From NCBI RefSeq assembly GCF_022627325.1, contig NZ_JAETZZ010000013.1:1-64000 (forward strand): a DNA stretch of 64,000 nt. Direction: 5' to 3'. Below the pieces are notes generated by a model. The model had not been told where the DNA came from. It saw only the letters and a list, made by a program, of their open reading frames with translations, and did not search any database. This DNA comes from Pseudomonas putida (GTDB lineage Bacteria > Pseudomonadota > Gammaproteobacteria > Pseudomonadales > Pseudomonadaceae). Positions 7,085-14,876 of this stretch are shown here, in pieces. A program made the position numbers and the translations under genes. Each line of letters starts with the position of its first letter. Position 1 is the stretch's first letter.

Positions 7085-9523
7085 ATGCCCGATCCTGTCG
7101 CTGCGCGCCTGCGTCTCGCGCCTGAAGCTTTGACCAGGCGTTTTTCTCCTGAGCAGTTTGCCTTTGCCAATACCGACGATCTGGAACCGTTTCGCGGAGT
7201 CCTGGGCCAGGAACGTGCTGTCGAGGCCCTGCAGTTTGGGGTGGCCATGCCACGCCCCGGTTACAACGTATACGTGATGGGCGAGCCCGGTACCGGGCGC
7301 TTCTCGTTCGTCAAGCGCTACCTCAAGGCCGAGGGCAAGCGCCAGCAGACCCCTGCCGACTGGGTCTACGTCAACCACTTCGATGACACCCGCGAGCCGC
7401 GGGCACTGGAGTTGCCGTCGGGCAGCGCCGCAGCGTTCATCAGCGACATGGGCGGCCTGATCGACAACCTGCTGGCGACGTTCCCGGCGGTATTCGAACA
7501 CCCGTCGTATCAGCAGAAGAAGGGCGCCATCGACCGTGCCTTCAACCAGCGCTACGACCGTGCGCTGGATGTCATCGAGCGCGCCTCGCTGGAAAAGGAC
7601 GTGGCCCTGTACCGTGACGCCAGCAATGTCGCCTTCACCCCGATGGCCGACGGCAAGGCACTGGACGAAGCCGAGTTCGCCCAGCTGCCTGAGGAAGTCC
7701 GCGAGCAGTTCCACGACGACATCGCCTACCTCGAGGAGCGCCTCAACGAAGAGCTGGCCAGCCTGCCACAGTGGAAGCGCGAGTCGAACAACCACCTGCG
7801 CCAGCTCAACGAAGAAACCATCACCCTGGCTTTACAGCCTTTGCTGGCGCCGCTGTCGGAAAAGTACGCCGAGAACGCCGCAGTGTGTGCCTACCTGCAA
7901 TCGGTGCAGCTGAACCTGCTGCGTACCGTGGTCGAGCAACTGGTCGATGACAGCAAGACCGACGCTGTCGCGCGCAAGCTGCTAGAAGAGCAGTACGCCC
8001 CCAGCCTGGTGGTCGGCCATCACGCCGTCGGTGGCGCGCCGGTGGTGTTCGAGCCGCACCCGACCTATGACAACCTGTTCGGGCGGATCGAATACAGCAC
8101 CGACCAGGGGGCGCTGTACACCTCCTACCGCCAGCTGCGCCCGGGCGCGCTGCACCGCGCCAACGGTGGGTTCCTGATTCTCGAAGCGGAGAAGATGCTC
8201 GGCGAGCCGTTCGTCTGGGATGCGCTCAAGCGTGCCCTGCAGTCGCGCAAGTTGAAGATGGAGTCGCCGATCGGTGAACTGGGCCGCGTCGCCAGCGTCA
8301 GCCTGCAGCCGCAGATGATCCCGCTCAACGTCAAGCTGGTGATCATCGGTTCGCGTCAGCTGTACTACGCCTTGCAGGACCATGACCCGGACTTCCAGGA
8401 GATGTTCCGGGTGCTGGTGGACTTCGACGAAGACATGCCGATGGTCGACGAAAACCTCGAGCAGTTCGCCCAGCTGTTGCGCACCCGTACCAACGAGGAG
8501 GGCATGGCGCCGCTGACCAGCGATGCGGTGGCTCGCCTGGCCACCTACAGCGCGCGCCTGGCGGAGAACCAGTCGCGCCTGTCGGCGCGCATCGGTGACC
8601 TGTTCCAGCTGGTCAGCGAGGCCGACTTCATCCGCCAGCTGGCCAGTGACGACATGACCGATGCCGGGCACATCGAGCGTGCGCTCAAGGCCAAGGCCAC
8701 CCGCACCGGGCGCGTTTCGCAGCGGGTGCTCGACGACATGCTGGCAGGCATCATCCTGATCGACACCGAAGGCGCCGCTATCGGCAAGTGCAACGGCCTG
8801 ACCGTGCTGGAGGTGGGTGATTCGGCCTTCGGCATGCCGGCGCGCATTTCCGCCACCGTCTACCCGGGCGGCAGCGGCATCGTCGACATCGAGCGCGAGG
8901 TCAACCTGGGCCAGCCGATCCACTCCAAGGGGGTCATGATCCTCACCGGTTACCTGGGCAGCCGTTACGCCCAGGAATTCCCCTTGGCGATTTCCGCGAG
9001 CATTGCCCTGGAGCAGTCCTACGGTTATGTGGACGGTGACAGCGCCTCGTTGGGCGAGGCGTGCACGCTGATCTCGGCATTGTCGCGCACCCCGCTCAAG
9101 CAGTGCTTTGCGATCACCGGCTCGATCAACCAGTTCGGTGAAGTGCAGGCAGTGGGTGGGGTCAACGAGAAGATCGAAGGCTTCTTCCGCTTGTGTGAGG
9201 CCCGTGGCCTGACGGGCGAGCAGGGGGTGATCATCCCGCGCGCCAACGTTGCCACGCTGATGCTCGATGAGCGTGTGCTGCAGGCGGTCGAGAACGGCGT
9301 GTTCCACGTCTATGCGGTCAGCCAGGCTGACGAGGCGCTGAGCCTGCTGGTGGGTGAGGACGCCGGGGAGCTGGACGAGCAGGGGCAGTTCACCGAAGGC
9401 AGCGTCAACGCCCGGGTGGTCGAGCGCTTGCGCGAGATCGCCGAGATGGTCAGCGAGGAGGACATCGAGAAGGCGGAAAAGGAACGCCTGGAAGAGGTGA
9501 TTGCCCAGGCCAAGCCAGCCTGA
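7085..9523 (+). CDS. Lon-like AAA ATPase/protease (YcbZ/LonH type)
   Basis: 812 residues. Domain order fits the Lon-like family (AAA_32 plus Lon C-terminal domain): an N-terminal part with VMGEPGTGRFSF at the Walker A position, a long insert with helical regions, then a Lon protease domain from about 570. The latter carries YVDGDSASLGEACTLISAL, where the second Ser of DSAS is the expected nucleophile, and a downstream Lys in VNEKIEGFF. Walker A has Arg where Lys is usual. ATG at 7085 follows AAGGAA. It is likely a cytosolic protease of uncertain substrate, and is transcribed alone or with the small gene downstream. Confidence 0.85.
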   Translation: MPDPVAARLRLAPEALTRRFSPEQFAFANTDDLEPFRGVLGQERAVEALQFGVAMPRPGYNVYVMGEPGTGRFSFVKRYLKAEGKRQQTPADWVYVNHFDDTREPRALELPSGSAAAFISDMGGLIDNLLATFPAVFEHPSYQQKKGAIDRAFNQRYDRALDVIERASLEKDVALYRDASNVAFTPMADGKALDEAEFAQLPEEVREQFHDDIAYLEERLNEELASLPQWKRESNNHLRQLNEETITLALQPLLAPLSEKYAENAAVCAYLQSVQLNLLRTVVEQLVDDSKTDAVARKLLEEQYAPSLVVGHHAVGGAPVVFEPHPTYDNLFGRIEYSTDQGALYTSYRQLRPGALHRANGGFLILEAEKMLGEPFVWDALKRALQSRKLKMESPIGELGRVASVSLQPQMIPLNVKLVIIGSRQLYYALQDHDPDFQEMFRVLVDFDEDMPMVDENLEQFAQLLRTRTNEEGMAPLTSDAVARLATYSARLAENQSRLSARIGDLFQLVSEADFIRQLASDDMTDAGHIERALKAKATRTGRVSQRVLDDMLAGIILIDTEGAAIGKCNGLTVLEVGDSAFGMPARISATVYPGGSGIVDIEREVNLGQPIHSKGVMILTGYLGSRYAQEFPLAISASIALEQSYGYVDGDSASLGEACTLISALSRTPLKQCFAITGSINQFGEVQAVGGVNEKIEGFFRLCEARGLTGEQGVIIPRANVATLMLDERVLQAVENGVFHVYAVSQADEALSLLVGEDAGELDEQGQFTEGSVNARVVERLREIAEMVSEEDIEKAEKERLEEVIAQAKPA

Positions 9524-9686
9524 GTCAATAAATCGGCGCTGGCGGCCATGTGCTACCGTTCAGCGCCGGTTTTCCATCTTTTTGCGTTGCTCTTCTATGC
9601 TGGAACTTAGGACAGCGTCAGGGTTCAGGATGGAAACAGCCCGAACGTTTCGAGCTGAACACGGCTTATTGGAGGGGGACGCGGCC

Positions 9687-10025
9687 ATGCGCAACCTCTG
9701 CCTTACTCGCCAGTGCCTGGGCCTGGTGACGCGTATCGAATGCAGCATTCGCCCATTGGCCGGTGATAACGGCATGTGGACCTTGCTGTTCGCTGCCGGC
9801 ATGGCCGGTGAGCAACCCTCAGCCATCAAGGCCCAAGGACCGTTCCATGGGCCGTTGGTCGCCGAGTCCGTGCTCAACGCCATTGTCGACAGCCTTACCC
9901 TGCATGGGTACCAGGTGGCCGAAGATCCGCAGATCTGGTGCCTGCACCTGCAGGCGCAATTGCGCCGGATCAACGGTGAACGTTGTCGCAACCTGGGGGA
10001 CTATCAGTTCCACCCTGAAACCTGA
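9687..10025 (+). CDS. Conserved hypothetical protein (112 aa)
   Basis: The ATG at 9687 is preceded by GGAGGGGGA at 9671-9679, a very strong ribosome site that decides this start over the in-frame upstream extension. The product is soluble, without signal peptide or membrane segment, with three to four cysteines (in NLCLTRQC, IECSI, IWCLH, ERCRN). I do not recognise the family. It follows the Lon-like gene by 160 bp and is followed by a REP pair. Confidence 0.65.
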   Translation: MRNLCLTRQCLGLVTRIECSIRPLAGDNGMWTLLFAAGMAGEQPSAIKAQGPFHGPLVAESVLNAIVDSLTLHGYQVAEDPQIWCLHLQAQLRRINGERCRNLGDYQFHPET

Positions 10026-10040
10026 GCGCTTGTTCCTGGG

Positions 10041-10153
10041 GCAATCGCCGGCAAGCCGGCGCCTACAGCTAGAGCGCCGGCCTTATCCAGCAATTGACGC
10101 CCCTGTTGTAGGCGCCGGCTTGCCGGCGATCACCGGTGAAGCCGGTGCCATGC
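10041..10153. repeat. REP pair (reverse then forward) with extended composite tail
   Basis: A reverse-oriented REP at 10041-10066 and a forward REP at 10107-10131 form a long inverted repeat. The second is extended by GATCACCGGTGAAGCCGGTG, a further CACCGG/CCGGTG hairpin. The same extension recurs near 29842 and 39902. Confidence 0.85.
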
Positions 10154-10265
10154 ACCGCTGCGTTTGCGCGACACGCAGCCCGCTTGAGCCCGGGCTTTTG
10201 CTGTAACAGGCGGCTGGCTATACTCGGCGTCGCTTTTTCAGTCACCTGACGAGTCCCAACCCTCC

Positions 10266-10754
10266 ATGGAACGTATTCTCGAAAACGCGATGTATGCCTC
10301 GCGCTGGCTGCTCGCCCCTATCTACTTCGGCCTTTCCCTTGGCCTGTTGGCCTTGGCGCTGAAGTTTTTCCAGGAAGTCATTCACGTCCTGCCCAACGTA
10401 TTCGCCCTGAGCGAAGCCGACCTGATCCTGGTGATCCTGTCGCTGATCGACATGTCGCTGGTGGGCGGCCTGCTGGTCATGGTGATGATCTCTGGCTACG
10501 AGAACTTCGTCTCGCAACTGGACATCGACGACAGCAAGGAGAAGCTCAACTGGCTGGGCAAGATGGACTCTTCGTCGCTGAAGATGAAGGTCGCTGCCTC
10601 GATCGTGGCCATTTCCTCCATCCACCTGCTGCGGGTGTTCATGGACGCGCAGAACATCTCTACCGACTACCTGATGTGGTACGTGATCATCCACATGACC
10701 TTCGTGGTGTCCGCCTTCTGCATGGGTTACCTGGACAAACTCACCAAGCACTGA
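10266..10754 (+). CDS. UPF0114 / TIGR00645 family inner-membrane protein (YqhA-like)
   Basis: 162 residues with hydrophobic segments at about 12-35, 53-75, 107-125 and 136-155, consistent with an integral inner-membrane protein. MYASRWLLAPIYFGL at the N-terminus and NFVSQLD, GKMDSSSLKMKVAASIVAISSIHLL are hallmarks of the UPF0114 (YqhA) family. The function is not known. ATG at 10266 comes just after a promoter-like GGCTATACT at about 10214. A GC hairpin follows at 10761-10798. Confidence 0.9.
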   Translation: MERILENAMYASRWLLAPIYFGLSLGLLALALKFFQEVIHVLPNVFALSEADLILVILSLIDMSLVGGLLVMVMISGYENFVSQLDIDDSKEKLNWLGKMDSSSLKMKVAASIVAISSIHLLRVFMDAQNISTDYLMWYVIIHMTFVVSAFCMGYLDKLTKH

Positions 10755-10760
10755 GCCCTT

Positions 10761-10798
10761 GCCGGCCCCGGCGCAGGCTTGCCGGGGCTGGGGCCGGC
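10761..10798 (+). terminator. GC-rich hairpin after the UPF0114 gene
   Basis: GCCGGCCCC pairs with GGGGCCGGC around a GC-rich loop. There is no clear T run, so it may be a weak terminator or an RNA-stabilising hairpin. Confidence 0.45.
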
Positions 10799-10898
10799 GC
10801 GGCCCAACTGACGAGCGGCGTCAGTAATGCCTTGTGTATTCCCAGGTCCTGTACAAAAAATGAGCACTCATGCCGGGTTGCAGCAGCGAGGTGCTCCC

Positions 10899-11204
10899 AT
10901 GAACCTGCATCAGCTCAATACCGAGGCCAGGGCCGGCCATGTCGATGAATTGAACCTGATTGCCATCGAAGGTGGTGATTACCTGATCGAGGCCCGTATC
11001 AAGGGCCATGCCCACCCCTTGGCTGATACCCGCGGTGAACGCTTGCGCGTGCACTCGGTGGAAAACGCCCGCACGTTGCTGCAAACCATCCCGATGGTCT
11101 CGATGAACCTGGTGCACTGGTCCGTGCAGGACGAAATGTGCGGCATGGGTTCGCACCCCGAAGAAGACCTCAAGGTACCCATTTCCCAGCGTTCGGCCTG
11201 GTAG
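10899..11204 (+). CDS. DUF6482-like small protein (101 aa)
   Basis: The start MNLHQLNTEARAGHV at 10899 is favoured by GAGGT at 10889-10893; an in-frame extension upstream lacks support. The protein is small and soluble, with EGGDYLIEARI early and a conserved-looking core LLQTIPMVSMNLVH. It resembles the small DUF6482 proteins of pseudomonads; this family call is from memory of the pattern. No function can be assigned. It lies 85 bp upstream of fklB on the same strand. Confidence 0.6.
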   Translation: MNLHQLNTEARAGHVDELNLIAIEGGDYLIEARIKGHAHPLADTRGERLRVHSVENARTLLQTIPMVSMNLVHWSVQDEMCGMGSHPEEDLKVPISQRSAW

Positions 11205-11289
11205 CTGCTCGCAGCGTCCCAGTGTGCTAGGCTGCTCGCCCTTTTCATCAAGGGCGCGGCTGCACTGCGCCCTGCAGTGGAGCACGACA

Positions 11290-11907
11290 ATGTCCGAACT
11301 CAACCTGTCCACCGACGAAACCCGCGTCAGCTACGGCATCGGCCGTCAGCTGGGCGGCCAGCTGCGCGACAATCCGCCACCAGGCGTCAACCTGGAAGCC
11401 ATCGTGGCCGGCCTGACCGACGCCTTCAACGGTGCCGACAGCCGCGTCAGCGAAGCCGACCTGTCGGCCAGCTTCAAGGTCATCCGTGAAGTGATGCAGG
11501 CAGAAGCTGCTGCCAAGGCTGAAGCTGCTGCTGCCTCCGGTAAGGAATTCCTGGCCGAGAACGCCAAGCGCGAAGGCATCACCACCCTTGCCTCGGGCCT
11601 TCAGTTCGAAGTGCTGACCGCAGGCGAAGGCGCCAAGCCGACCCGCGAAAGCAACGTGCGTACGCACTACCACGGCACGCTGATCGACGGCACTGTGTTC
11701 GACAGCTCCTACGAGCGTGGCCAGCCGGCTGAATTCCCGGTCGGTGGCGTGATCGCTGGCTGGACCGAGGCCCTGCAACTGATGAATGCAGGCAGCAAAT
11801 GGCGCCTGTATGTGCCGAGCGAGCTGGCCTACGGCGCCCAAGGCGTTGGCAGCATCCCGCCGCACAGCGTGCTGGTATTCGACGTCGAGCTGCTCGACGT
11901 TCTGTAA
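11290..11907 (+). CDS. fklB: FKBP-type peptidyl-prolyl cis-trans isomerase
   Basis: 205 residues, close to E. coli FklB (206). The N-terminal helical dimerisation part (about 1-95) includes YGIGRQLGGQL and an Ala/Glu-rich helix. The C-terminal FKBP domain has VRTHYHGTLIDGTVFDSSYERG, GVIAGWTEALQLM and a YG near LAYGAQGVGSIPPHS, which form the active site. There is no signal peptide, so it is probably cytosolic. ATG at 11290 follows GGAG. A hairpin and REP pair follow. Confidence 0.93.
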   Translation: MSELNLSTDETRVSYGIGRQLGGQLRDNPPPGVNLEAIVAGLTDAFNGADSRVSEADLSASFKVIREVMQAEAAAKAEAAAASGKEFLAENAKREGITTLASGLQFEVLTAGEGAKPTRESNVRTHYHGTLIDGTVFDSSYERGQPAEFPVGGVIAGWTEALQLMNAGSKWRLYVPSELAYGAQGVGSIPPHSVLVFDVELLDVL

Positions 11908-11915
11908 TACCGCTG

Positions 11916-12017
11916 GGGCCGCTTCGCGGCCCATCGCCGGCAAGCCGGCTCCCACCAGGGCCGCGCAGAACCTGAGGTTTGCACTGCACTTGGCGCCGGC
12001 TTGCCGGGGATGAGGCC
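11916..12017. repeat. Hairpin plus REP pair after fklB
   Basis: The hairpin GGGCCGC-TTC-GCGGCCC (11916-11932) continues into a reverse REP (to 11954), and a forward REP follows at 11993-12017. It lies between convergent fklB and the small iron-regulated gene. Confidence 0.8.
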
Positions 12018-12030
12018 GGTGCTGCCGGCT

Positions 12031-12276
12031 TCAATTCCAGTCTGTTCCCACCGGGCGCAACGCCCGCGCATAACAGAACAGGAACAAATTGCGCACCAGC
12101 TCCTTGAGCACCACCGGTTCACTCGAATTCAACCCGCTCATGTCCAGGTCACCCTGATCACGCAGTTCGTCGAGCGCTTCTTCTTCGAGCACGGCGCACA
12201 CTTCGCCGGTTTCGCGATGCAGGATGCGCAGGTAAGGGTGGGGGCGGTCCAGCCAAGCGTCGATCAGATAAGTCAT
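12031..12276 (-). CDS. Small iron-regulated protein (PA4570-like)
   Basis: 81 residues from ATG at 12276, which is preceded by AAGGAG; an in-frame extension upstream is not supported. The sequence is acidic and soluble (LEEEALDELRDQGDLD) with a C-terminal hydrophobic helix LFLFCYARAL. A good Fur-box match lies directly upstream. By position next to ispB and rplU it appears to correspond to PA4570 of P. aeruginosa, which I recall as an iron-starvation-induced gene; that link is from memory. Its molecular role is unknown. Confidence 0.7.
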   Translation of the reverse strand: MTYLIDAWLDRPHPYLRILHRETGEVCAVLEEEALDELRDQGDLDMSGLNSSEPVVLKELVRNLFLFCYARALRPVGTDWN

Positions 12277-12302
12277 GGCTATTCTCCTTGGGTGACGGTC
12301 CA

Positions 12303-12323
12303 ATGAGAATAATTCTTATTATC
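12303..12323 (-). promoter_or_regulatory. Fur box upstream of the 81-aa gene
   Basis: On the minus strand GATAATAAGAATTATTCTC matches the 19-bp Fur consensus closely, as an inverted repeat of GATAAT-like hexamers. It lies about 30 bp from the start codon and implies repression when iron is plentiful. Confidence 0.8.
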
Positions 12324-12359
12324 AAAATAGCAAGAGACTATTGGCTGTTTTTCAGGTAA

Positions 12360-12701
12360 TCAGACCTTGCGCACGAATTCCGACTTCAGCTTCATGGCGC
12401 CAATGCCGTCGATCTTGCAGTCGATGTCGTGGTCGCCGTCGCACAGGCGGATGTTCTTGACCTTGGTACCGACCTTGACCACCAGGGAAGAACCCTTGAC
12501 CTTGAGGTCCTTGATCACGGTGACGGTGTCGCCGTCCTGCAGTACATTGCCCACTGCATCCTTTTTCACCACGTCATCGCTGCCGGCATCGGCTTCGCCG
12601 TTGGCCGACCACTCGTGGGCGCATTCAGGGCAGATCAGCTGGGTGCCATCCTCGTAGGTGTACTCGGAATTGCATTTAGGGCAGGGCGGCAAAGTGCTCA
12701 C
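12360..12701 (-). CDS. yjdM: Zinc-ribbon protein YjdM (PhnA family)
   Basis: 113 residues, the normal length. Two CxxC pairs (PPCPKCNSEY and LICPECAHEW) form an N-terminal zinc ribbon. The C-terminal PhnA domain has NVLQDGDTVTVIKDLKVKG and IDCKIDGIGAMKLKSEFVRKV. The family was named PhnA from its place near the E. coli phosphonate genes but is not itself a phosphonate enzyme; its role is unclear. The start is GTG at 12701 after AAGGAA. It is transcribed separately from the small iron-regulated gene. Confidence 0.93.
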   Translation of the reverse strand: MSTLPPCPKCNSEYTYEDGTQLICPECAHEWSANGEADAGSDDVVKKDAVGNVLQDGDTVTVIKDLKVKGSSLVVKVGTKVKNIRLCDGDHDIDCKIDGIGAMKLKSEFVRKV

Positions 12702-12786
12702 TTCGGTTCCTTAAGCAGACAGACGGTTAAAGGCCCATATTGTATAAGGTTTTAACAGGGAAATGTTTTTGTCCGCACAAATGCAT

Positions 12787-12844
12787 CGCGGGCAAGCCTG
12801 CTCCTGCAGAACCCTGTGGATCCTGCGGAGCAGGCTTGCCCGCG
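12787..12844. repeat. 18-bp perfect inverted repeat (second palindrome class)
   Basis: CGCGGGCAAGCCTGCTCC (12787-12804) is exactly complementary to 12827-12844, with a 22-nt spacer. The core differs from the main REP. It lies at the 3' end of ispB and may act as a terminator or as a REPIN-like pair. Confidence 0.75.
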
Positions 12845-12861
12845 AAGAGGGTGGCGCGACC

Positions 12862-13830
12862 TTAGTGCGTGCGCGCTACGGCAAACTCACTGAGTTCCAC
12901 CAGTGCATCCCGGTATTGGCTGGCCGGCAGCACTTCCAGGCACTCAATGGCCCGCTTCACGTAATCACGTGCCAGTTGCGCGGTGTAGTCCAGCGCGCCC
13001 GAAGCCTCGACCGCCACGCGGATCTGCTCCAGGTCTTCCAGGCCACCCTTCTGGATCGCCTTGCGCACCAGTGCAGCCTGCTCAGGCGTGCCTTCGCGCA
13101 TGGTGTAGATCAGCGGCAGGGTTGGCTTGCCTTCGGCCAGGTCGTCGCCCACGTTCTTGCCCAGGGTCTGCGAATCGCCTTTGTAGTCGAGCAGGTCGTC
13201 GACCAGCTGGAAAGCCACGCCCAGGTGGTCGCCGAAGGTGCGCAGGGCCTCGCGCTGCTCGTCGGTGGCACCGGCCAGCGCGGCGGCGCTGTGGGTCGAG
13301 GCCTCGAACAGCATCGCGGTCTTGCCCCGGATGACCTCCATGTACACTTCTTCGGTGGTGCTGGCATCGCGCACGCGCGACAGCTGCAGCACTTCGCCTT
13401 CGGCGATCACCCGGGTGGACTTGGAGAGGATCTGCATGACCTGCATTGAGCCCAGCTCGACCATCATTTCGAACGAGCGCGAATAAAGGAAGTCGCCCAC
13501 CAGCACGCTCGGTGCGTTGCCCCACAGGGCATTGGCGGTGGAACGGCCGCGGCGCATGCCGGACATGTCGACCACATCGTCGTGCAGCAGGGTGGCTGTG
13601 TGCAGGAATTCGATGGTTGCAGCGAGCAGGCGCAGGTCGTCGCCCTCGCGGCCCAGAGCCTTGCCACACAGCAGCACCAGCAGCGGGCGCAAGCGCTTGC
13701 CACCGGCCGACGTGATATAATCGCCGATCTTCGATACCAGCGGCACGCGCGAGGTCAGCTGCTTCTTGATGATCTCGTCGACGGCGCTGAAATCGTCAGC
13801 TACCGCGCGGTAGAAGGTTTGGGGTTGCAT
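12862..13830 (-). CDS. ispB: Octaprenyl/polyprenyl diphosphate synthase
   Basis: Trans-prenyltransferase that extends farnesyl diphosphate with isopentenyl diphosphate to make the ubiquinone side chain. 322 residues, the usual IspB length. The first Asp-rich motif is HDDVVDMSGMRRG (about residue 85), and the second is LVDDLLDYKGD (about 212). GGKRLRP near 48 and KGTxxxP-like EGKPTLPL follow the family pattern. The ATG lies at 13830. It is divergent from rplU, an arrangement common in gammaproteobacteria. Confidence 0.96.
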   Translation of the reverse strand: MQPQTFYRAVADDFSAVDEIIKKQLTSRVPLVSKIGDYITSAGGKRLRPLLVLLCGKALGREGDDLRLLAATIEFLHTATLLHDDVVDMSGMRRGRSTANALWGNAPSVLVGDFLYSRSFEMMVELGSMQVMQILSKSTRVIAEGEVLQLSRVRDASTTEEVYMEVIRGKTAMLFEASTHSAAALAGATDEQREALRTFGDHLGVAFQLVDDLLDYKGDSQTLGKNVGDDLAEGKPTLPLIYTMREGTPEQAALVRKAIQKGGLEDLEQIRVAVEASGALDYTAQLARDYVKRAIECLEVLPASQYRDALVELSEFAVARTH

Positions 13831-14075
13831 CGGCTGCTCCAGTGAGGTTGCGCGGCATGCTAGGTCGCGGGTCCCGGTGTGTCAAGGCGCGCCGCCCGGT
13901 GAGCGGGGCCGGTACTTGCAAGCAAAACCACGGTTGCGTACAATCGCGCACCCTAACTTCCTGGGCAGCACCTGCCTTACGCAATTGCGCCGGGCCGTTC
14001 CAGCCCTGTGCAGCCATGCCAGCCAATACTCATCATATAAAGCGCTGGGTGAGCAGGATTATCGGAGAAATACCC
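13831..14075. promoter_or_regulatory. ispB-rplU divergent promoter region
   Basis: The 245-bp spacer between divergent genes should hold both promoters. A possible rplU -10 lies in GCGTACAAT near 13935-13943. No operator or leader structure was recognised. Confidence 0.4.
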
Positions 14076-14390
14076 ATGTCTTACGCAGTAATCGTTACCG
14101 GCGGCAAGCAGTACAAAGTCGCTGAAGGTGAATTCCTCAAAATCGAAAAGCTGGAAATCGCCACTGGCGAATCCGTGACTTTCGATCGCGTTCTGCTGGT
14201 TGCCAACGGTGAAGAAGTCACCATCGGCGCTCCAGTCGTCGCTGGCGCTAAAGTTGTTGCCGAAGTCGTTTCGCAAGGCCGTCACGATAAAGTACGCATC
14301 ATCAAGTTCCGTCGCCGTAAGCACCACATGAAGCGTATGGGCCACCGCCAGTGGTTCACCGAGATCAAAATCACCGGTATCCAGGCTTAA
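14076..14390 (+). CDS. rplU: 50S ribosomal protein L21
   Basis: 104 residues with MSYAVIVTGGKQYKVAEGE at the N-terminus and the basic stretch RRRKHHMKRMGHRQWFTEIKI, both diagnostic of bL21. ATG at 14076 is preceded by GGAG; longer in-frame readings upstream are not supported. It is first gene of an rplU-rpmA operon. Confidence 0.98.
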   Translation: MSYAVIVTGGKQYKVAEGEFLKIEKLEIATGESVTFDRVLLVANGEEVTIGAPVVAGAKVVAEVVSQGRHDKVRIIKFRRRKHHMKRMGHRQWFTEIKITGIQA

Positions 14391-14428
14391 TCGCTCAGAT
14401 CCCCTGAATTTATTTGGAGAATTGAACC

Positions 14429-14686
14429 ATGGCTCACAAGAAGGCTGGTGGTAGTACTCGTAACGGTCGCGACTCAGAATCGAAACGCCTTGGCGTGAAG
14501 ATGTATGGCAGCCAGGTCGTCAAGGCCGGCAACATCATCGTCCGTCAGCGCGGCACCCAGTTCCACGCCGGCTACGGCGTTGGCATGGGCAAGGATCACA
14601 CCCTGTTCGCCAAGATCGAAGGCGTGATCAAGTTCGAGAAGAAAGGCGAGTTCAACCGCCGTTACGTGAGCATCGTCGCCGCTTAA
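14429..14686 (+). CDS. rpmA: 50S ribosomal protein L27
   Basis: 85 residues beginning MAHKKAGGSTRNGRDSESKR, the conserved flexible N-terminal tail of bL27 that reaches the peptidyl-transferase centre. GGAGA lies before the ATG. It follows rplU by 38 bp and a strong terminator follows. Confidence 0.98.
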   Translation: MAHKKAGGSTRNGRDSESKRLGVKMYGSQVVKAGNIIVRQRGTQFHAGYGVGMGKDHTLFAKIEGVIKFEKKGEFNRRYVSIVAA

Positions 14687-14704
14687 TCGCGACGTCGCTC
14701 CAGA

Positions 14705-14731
14705 AGCCCCGTCATGCGACGGGGCTTTTTC
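14705..14731 (+). terminator. Rho-independent terminator after rpmA
   Basis: AGCCCCGTC-ATGC-GACGGGGCT is followed by TTTT, 20 bp after the rpmA stop. Confidence 0.95.
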
Positions 14732-14876
14732 GTTTGTGGTGAGCCTCTTGCAAAGCTGTTTGTATGGGCTGCCGGCGTGGGTTTCTTCGGTCGTACGGGG
14801 CCGCCGCGCTCATTTTTGCAAGAGCCTCAGGTTTTTTAAGTATTCAGCTCGTCGGAAGGCGAGAGGCGGTTTTTGA

